Shown: positions 59,651 through 64,000 of the stretch, piece after piece
Numbering within the stretch: position 1 is the stretch's first letter
Layout of the letters: every line of letters starts with the position of its first letter
NCBI GenBank assembly: GCA_964565775.1
Contig: CAZMGB010000001.1
Coordinates: 62,001 to 126,000, forward strand
Reading direction: 5' to 3'
Source of the DNA: CAZMGB01 sp964565775
GTDB taxonomy: Bacteria > Chloroflexota > Dehalococcoidia > DSTF01 > JALHUB01
Length of the DNA: 64,000 nt
Position numbers and translations under genes: made by a program
Notes under the pieces: model-generated
What the model was told of the DNA's origin: nothing
The model's database searches: none
What the model saw: the letters and a program-made list of their open reading frames with translations, nothing else

Positions 59651-61342
59651 CTAGTCCAGGGTGACGCGCGGAGGCCGGTCTGGGTCCGCGCGGCGGCGTG
59701 CGGCCAGCGCCTCCAGCAGGAGGCGGCGGAACTCGCCCGTCGCGGCCTCCACATCTTCTTGTCCCGCCTCCGGGAAGGCCCGACGCAGCCTCTCGAGGAC
59801 GGGGAGGCTCGTGGCCGGCAAGTTGGAGGCAAGGAGCTCTCTCAGGAAGGCAAGGAGTTCGTCATCGAGGACGTTCGCCAGGCCGGTGAGGTCGCTGGCC
59901 TGAATGACCTGGAGGAATCGCTCCAGGCGCTCGCCTTTGCCGGCCGCCAGGATCTGGCGCACCGCCTCCGAGGAGAGGCGCGCCTGCTGGCGGGCGAGGG
60001 CTGAGGTCAGGCCCTGGAGCGCTTGCCTGACGTCCTCCTCCGGCGGCTCATCGACGAGCGTGATCTGGCAGGAGGGGCAGACCGTGCGGCCGGCGAGCAG
60101 GCCCTCCAGCCCTTCACCGATGGCGCACCCTTCCGTCTTCGACAGGAGCGCCTTGTAGCGGCTCAGGCTCTCTTCTCCCACGGCGCCGCCCAGCTCTCGG
60201 AGCGTATTCAGTCGTTCCAGGGCGCGGGCGGTGACGGCGGCCCCGTGAAGCTCCTTGCGCAAAGCGGCGGCCGAGCGCCAGTAGCGCCGGTGGTGAGCCA
60301 GGTAGGCGGCCCGATACCGCTTTCGGAACACCTCGAAGGTGGCGCGCATGTCGTCGAGGCGATGGGGCGCGTGGAACACGGTAGCGAAAGACGCGGTCTC
60401 CAGGCCCATGCGCCGGTCCGTCTCCAGCTCCGGCATCGCGTCGGGCACAGCCGCCGAGGCGAGGTAGCGACGCATGGCCGCGAGCGGGAGCGCTGAACCG
60501 ACCTCGCGGCAGAGACAGCGGGCGAGGTAGACGTCCTCGGCCAGGGCCATCGGATGGGAGTAGAGCGCCCGGGCGGCGAAGAGGGCGTCGCCGGAGCGGC
60601 GGGCCGTGGCGAGTCGGCGAAGGCGGTCCACGGCCTCGACGGCAGCCTGCCGTCCCTCCTGCTCGACGGGTCCGGCCGCCAGCGTCCGCTCGACCGTCTC
60701 CAGCAGCGAGCGCAGGGCGGCCAGCGCCCCTGCCGTGTCCGCGGGCTCCGAGGGCAGGGTCTGCGGCGCCGACAGCGCGGAGGCCAAAGCGCGGAGGAGC
60801 GGGTCTGCCTCCTCCGCCTTCTTCCTTTCCCTTTCGACGGCCTCCAGCAAGGCGGCCGCCAGCAGTTCGAGGCGCATCTCGGCTCTTGACGGCGGGAACA
60901 CCTCGTCGATCCTCAGCGGAATGGTAGTCGCGGTCAATATGGAGCCCCGCGTGTACTCAAGCGTCTCGGGCAGATCGAAGGAGTCGGCCTGCCGCTCGCG
61001 GTCTCGCGTAAGGTAGGCCGGCGCCGTCTCCCTGATCAACGTCCGCCCCTTGAGGCTTCCCGAAGGCACGCAGACCGCCACGGCTGGCGAGGCCACCACC
61101 GGCGTCGCGCCACGAGGCTGTCGGGCGAGCAGGACTATGCGAAAGGCGGCATCGGCAGGGGTGGCGTCCAGATCGGGGTGCCAGTCGTCGGCGAGCAGGA
61201 TCTCGCCCGTGCGCGGGTTGCTCTGAGCATCGGCGACGGTGAGGGAGCCTCGGCGCAGCACAAGGGCGTCCGCCGGCGTAGGGTCGCTAGGGTTGGGGGG
61301 CTCCGCGGGCACTTTCGGTCGGGCGTGACGTCCTTGCGGCAT
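59651..61342 (-). CDS. Large mostly helical protein of unknown function
   Basis: 563 residues, ATG 61342 after GGGAGACGAGC. The N-terminal 60 are Pro-rich. Residues 60-170 look beta-rich, and about 170-560 are nearly all helical with Ala/Leu/Arg heptads. One Cys pair (RTVCPSCQITLVDEP, near residue 425) could bind metal. No signal peptide or membrane segment. It is transcribed toward pth, probably together with it. I do not recognise a family. The balanced composition and long length in a compact genome support a real gene. Confidence 0.7.
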   Translation of the reverse strand: MPQGRHARPKVPAEPPNPSDPTPADALVLRRGSLTVADAQSNPRTGEILLADDWHPDLDATPADAAFRIVLLARQPRGATPVVASPAVAVCVPSGSLKGRTLIRETAPAYLTRDRERQADSFDLPETLEYTRGSILTATTIPLRIDEVFPPSRAEMRLELLAAALLEAVERERKKAEEADPLLRALASALSAPQTLPSEPADTAGALAALRSLLETVERTLAAGPVEQEGRQAAVEAVDRLRRLATARRSGDALFAARALYSHPMALAEDVYLARCLCREVGSALPLAAMRRYLASAAVPDAMPELETDRRMGLETASFATVFHAPHRLDDMRATFEVFRKRYRAAYLAHHRRYWRSAAALRKELHGAAVTARALERLNTLRELGGAVGEESLSRYKALLSKTEGCAIGEGLEGLLAGRTVCPSCQITLVDEPPEEDVRQALQGLTSALARQQARLSSEAVRQILAAGKGERLERFLQVIQASDLTGLANVLDDELLAFLRELLASNLPATSLPVLERLRRAFPEAGQEDVEAATGEFRRLLLEALAARRRADPDRPPRVTLD

Positions 61343-61452
61343 GCTCGTCTCCCTGGGTGGGGCAATAATAGCACAGGGCCGCCCCCCCGGCGCCGCAGCG
61401 CGTGGGGAGCGCCGGAAGGCCGCGACCGGCGGCCGACGGGTTGACAGCTACC

Positions 61453-62541
61453 CTAGAACTTGATGATGCTGCGGGCCACTTCGCCGTTCTTCATCGCCGC
61501 GAAGGCGTCGTTGATGCCCTCCAGCGGGTACTCGCGAGAGATCAGCTCGTCGATTTTCAGCTTGCCCGCCATGTACAGGTCGATGAGGCGGGGCATGTCG
61601 ACACGGAAGCGGGCGGAACCGTAGTAGCAGCCGCGCAGTACCTTCTCCTGCATGAAGAAGCTGGCAGCATTGAGGGAGACTTCGGAGCCAACCGGGGCCA
61701 TCCCCACGACGACGGCGGTGCCGCCCCGCCGCACGGAGTCGAAGGCCTGGACGATGGCCTTGACGTTGCCGATCACCTCGAACGAGTAGTCGGCGCCGCC
61801 GCCGGTGATCTCCCGGATGCGACGCACCGGGTCCTCCTTCTCGCCGTTGATGACGTCGGTCGCGCCGAAGCGCTTCGCCATCTCCAGCTTGTTGTCCAGC
61901 AGGTCGACGGCGATGATCTTCGCCGCGCCGGCAAGCTCTGCCCCCTGGATGACGTTCAGGCCGACGCCGCCGGCGCCGATGACGGCGACGCTGCTTCCCG
62001 GCTCGACCTTGGCCGTGTTGGCGACGGCGCCGACGCCGGTCATGACGCCGCAGCCCACCAGCGAGACCTTGTCGAGAGGGGCGTCCTCGCGGATCTTGAC
62101 CACGCCGCCTTCGGGCACAACCGCGTACTCGGCGAAGGAGCCCACCTGCGCGAACGGGCGCATCACCTGGTCCCCCTTCTTGAGGCGTGTGGTGCCGTCC
62201 TTCATCGCGCCGCCCCGGCCGCCTCCCTCCGTGCAAAGGACGGGCCGGCCGATCGTGCAGTAGTAGCAGGCGCCGCAGGTCGGGACGAAGGAGAGCACGA
62301 CGTGGTCGCCGGGCTGCACGTAGGTGACGCCCTCGCCTACCTTCTCCACGATGCCCGACGCCTCATGGCCCATGACGACGGGCGGTGGAAAGGGCCAGAG
62401 GCCTTCGATGAAGTGGAGGTCGCTGTGGCAGACGCCGCTCGCCACGATTTTCACCATCACCTCGCCGCGTTTGGGGTCTTCGACCTCGATCTCATCCACT
62501 ACGAGGGGCTTCTTTGCTTCGTAGAGAACCGCAGCCTTCAT
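61453..62541 (-). CDS. Zinc-dependent alcohol dehydrogenase (MDR family)
   Basis: 362 residues. Catalytic zinc ligands are in ASGVCHSDLHF and VVMGHEASG plus a later Cys in LVGCGVMTG. The structural zinc site has four Cys in CGACYYCTIGRPVLC. The Rossmann motif VIGAGGVGLNVIQGAEL and the acidic VDLLDNKL specify NAD(H). The extra loop before the catalytic Cys resembles class III/NDMA-type enzymes. ATG 62541 after AAGGAGATCCTCG. It follows an SDR and an acyl-CoA ligase on the same strand, suggesting catabolism of an alcohol or hydroxy-acid. The substrate is unknown. Confidence 0.9.
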   Translation of the reverse strand: MKAAVLYEAKKPLVVDEIEVEDPKRGEVMVKIVASGVCHSDLHFIEGLWPFPPPVVMGHEASGIVEKVGEGVTYVQPGDHVVLSFVPTCGACYYCTIGRPVLCTEGGGRGGAMKDGTTRLKKGDQVMRPFAQVGSFAEYAVVPEGGVVKIREDAPLDKVSLVGCGVMTGVGAVANTAKVEPGSSVAVIGAGGVGLNVIQGAELAGAAKIIAVDLLDNKLEMAKRFGATDVINGEKEDPVRRIREITGGGADYSFEVIGNVKAIVQAFDSVRRGGTAVVVGMAPVGSEVSLNAASFFMQEKVLRGCYYGSARFRVDMPRLIDLYMAGKLKIDELISREYPLEGINDAFAAMKNGEVARSIIKF

Positions 62542-62579
62542 CGAGGATCTCCTTCCTGTCCTCGCGGGACACGGGACGG

Positions 62580-62598
62580 AAAGGCAGTCGCTGCCTTT
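62580..62598. terminator. Hairpin between SDR and alcohol dehydrogenase genes
   Basis: AAAGGCAG, loop TCG, CTGCCTTT. On the minus strand it follows the SDR stop by about 50 nt and ends in TTT, so it may attenuate transcription into the dehydrogenase gene. Confidence 0.4.
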
Positions 62599-62648
62599 GC
62601 CGCTCCTCTGCCCGCTGCACCCATGGGCTGTCTATCTCATATCAGCGT

Positions 62649-63407
62649 CTACTGTACGGAGAGCCCGCCGTCAATCGGAATCGTCTGTCCGGTTATGTAT
62701 GAGGCTTCGGGCGACGCCAGGAACAGCACAGTGTAGGCAGTCTCCTCGGCTGTCCCGTGTCGTCCAAGCAGCACTCTCTCCCGAACGACGCGCATGCGCT
62801 TCTCTGTCATTATGGGCGCGACCATGGGGGTGTCCATAAGGCCGGGGGCTACGCAGTTCACCCTGATGTTGTGGCGGGCCAACCCACCGGCAAGACACCT
62901 GGTCAGTGCGACCACTCCGGCTTTGGAGGCGGAGTAGGCATACATGGCGTGCGAATGAAAGGCAGCCATGGACGCATTGTTGACTATCGTTCCCCCTCCG
63001 TTCTTTATCATCTCGGGAACGGCGTACTTGCAGACGAGCAACACGCTTTTCAGATTGATGTCCATGGTAGCATCCCAGTCTTCGACTGTGACCTTGAGGC
63101 TGGTGCTCCCAAGAGCGCCCCCGACATTGTTGAACAGTATGTCCAGCTTGCCGTACTTAGAGATTGTTGCCTCCACCAGCTTCCTGGCGTCCGGTTCCTT
63201 GGTGACATCTGCCTGAATTGCCGTAGCCTCACCGCCTTCACTCTCGATCAGCTTCACCGTTTCTTCGGCAGCGTCAAGATTTCGGTCGATGCAGGCTACC
63301 TTCGCCCCTTCCCTGGCGAAAAGGATCGCGGTGGCCTTACCGTTCCCCATCCCTGGTCTTATCGAACCAGCCCCGGTCACTATGGCTACTCTGTCCTTCA
63401 ACCTCAC
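62649..63407 (-). CDS. Short-chain dehydrogenase/reductase
   Basis: 252 residues. Classical SDR: AIVTGAGSIRPGMG cofactor loop (a slightly expanded TGxxxGxG), ADVTKE, ILFNNVGG (NNAG variant), a catalytic Ser in IVNNASMAAF, YSASKAGV (YxxxK) and VNCVAPGLMDTPM. GTG 63407 is chosen because GGGAGGTGA lies 7 nt upstream and homology starts at once. TTG 63401 is an alternative. The acidic residue at the end of beta-2 (CIDRNLD) favours NAD(H). Likely works with the adjacent dehydrogenase and CoA ligase. Confidence 0.9.
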   Translation of the reverse strand: MRLKDRVAIVTGAGSIRPGMGNGKATAILFAREGAKVACIDRNLDAAEETVKLIESEGGEATAIQADVTKEPDARKLVEATISKYGKLDILFNNVGGALGSTSLKVTVEDWDATMDINLKSVLLVCKYAVPEMIKNGGGTIVNNASMAAFHSHAMYAYSASKAGVVALTRCLAGGLARHNIRVNCVAPGLMDTPMVAPIMTEKRMRVVRERVLLGRHGTAEETAYTVLFLASPEASYITGQTIPIDGGLSVQ

Positions 63408-63498
63408 TCCCCAGTCACCTCCCGGACAATTGTAGGACATCTGGCTTCCAGAAGCCCTCGCTTCCGACTGAGATTGACCGGAACTGCCCGGCCCAACC

Positions 63499-64000
63499 TC
63501 AGTCCAGGCCCGCCCGGAACCGCCAGTAGTCGGTGAAGCGGCGGAGGGCGCGGGCGCCCCGTTCGAAGCTGGCGAAGGTCGCCAGGCCGCGGGCCGCCAC
63601 CTTCTCTCGCACCTCCACCACCGCCGCCTCGACGTGGCCGGGGTGCATGGTGGTGATGAAAGGCTTCTGGGAGCGCTCCTGGTGCGCCGCAAGCCGGTCG
63701 AGGAGCTCGTCCAGCGACTCCGGGTTGGAGCGCCAGCGACGCGCCAGGAATCCCGACGCTATCTCCATCACGGTCGCATCGACGTTGTCGTCCCGCTCGA
63801 CGATCTCAAGCACGCGATCCAGGTTCGCGGCCTGGCCGGCCCAGCCGATCGTTCCCCCAATGTCCAGGGGGTTACGGTAGCTCCCGCCGATGATGTTGAA
63901 GAAGGAGGCCAGCTTCTCGTACGAGGCGTCGGTGAGCAGCGGCACCTCCAGCCCCTCCCTGACGAAGGCGTCGGTGATTACGACCGACTGGCCGCCCGTC
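63499..64000 (-). CDS. ADP-forming acyl-CoA synthetase/CoA-ligase family, C-terminal part only
   Basis: The visible 167 residues are the end of a larger protein whose start lies beyond the window. GGQSVVITDAFVREGLEVPL followed by NPLDIGGTIGWAG matches the succinyl-CoA-synthetase-like domain of NDP-forming acyl-CoA (acetyl-CoA) synthetases, where NPxD is conserved. The rest (TTMHPGHVEAAVVEVREKVA, FASFERGARALRRFTDYWRF) fits the following subdomain. The reaction is reversible acyl-CoA plus ADP and phosphate to acid plus ATP. It lies 91 nt upstream of the SDR on the same strand. Confidence 0.75.
   Translation of the reverse strand, partial: TGGQSVVITDAFVREGLEVPLLTDASYEKLASFFNIIGGSYRNPLDIGGTIGWAGQAANLDRVLEIVERDDNVDATVMEIASGFLARRWRSNPESLDELLDRLAAHQERSQKPFITTMHPGHVEAAVVEVREKVAARGLATFASFERGARALRRFTDYWRFRAGLD

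Overview
This looks like a scaffold from a metagenome-assembled, high-GC, probably Chloroflexota genome; a peptidoglycan-making Dehalococcoidia relative is my best guess. That assignment is inference from four things: gene order (recA-recX-rny-ymdB-PHP; a dcw cluster followed by nrdR), two adenosylcobalamin-dependent ribonucleotide reductases, frequent GTG/TTG starts, and abundant short GC-rich palindromes. There is no rRNA or phylogenetic marker tree to confirm it. The scaffold contains a 10-base N gap at 25936-25945 in a low-quality G/C-homopolymer stretch. I see no rRNA, tRNA, transposase, prophage or CRISPR array.

Layout. (1) 1-13126, plus strand: an exopolysaccharide/O-antigen-type cluster (asparagine synthetase family, three glycosyltransferases, a polymerase/ligase-like membrane protein, a methyltransferase, the priming phosphoglycosyl transferase, a Gfo/Idh dehydrogenase, a DegT aminotransferase, a nucleotide-sugar epimerase, and a GT39-like membrane protein). 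Most genes overlap by 4 nt or more. A 16-codon epimerase scar sits between the last two. (2) 13190-22529: housekeeping genes, mainly on the minus strand (B-box membrane protein, PHP phosphoesterase, ymdB, rny, recX, recA, yggT, proC, yggS), with a small plus-strand island (a DUF4405-like protein and YggU). (3) 22537-30500: deoxyribonucleotide synthesis, with nrdJ1, then nrdR, a small unknown gene and nrdJ2. A strong promoter upstream of nrdR carries two candidate NrdR boxes 31 bp apart. (4) 31110-47594, minus strand: an almost complete division and cell-wall (dcw) cluster, mraZ-rsmH-ftsL-ftsI-murF-mraY-murD-ftsW-murG-murC-murB-ddl-ftsQ-ftsA-ftsZ, driven by a promoter with three 10-bp-spaced TGGG repeats (the MraZ operator pattern). 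murE is missing. (5) 47954-55483, plus strand: mog/moaB, trmD, rplS, def, CCA nucleotidyltransferase, secD, secF and two paralogous small DUF6504-like proteins. (6) 55754-64000: selB, a lower-GC PD-(D/E)XK nuclease-like gene, pth, a 563-residue unknown protein, a zinc alcohol dehydrogenase, an SDR and the end of an ADP-forming acyl-CoA ligase.

How the genes fit together. The first block builds and polymerises a surface glycan on a lipid carrier. The dcw block makes the peptidoglycan precursors and the septal machinery. The nrd block supplies dNTPs under likely NrdR feedback. The mog-secF block is translation, tRNA maturation and protein export.

The most unusual signal is the palindromic repeat load. 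Several families of perfect hairpins lie between genes and also in frame inside coding sequences: four consecutive hairpins in nrdJ1, one element in nrdJ2 and one in the small gene between nrdR and nrdJ2. One about 150-bp composite element occurs twice, and the second copy carries a further insertion in its hairpin loop.
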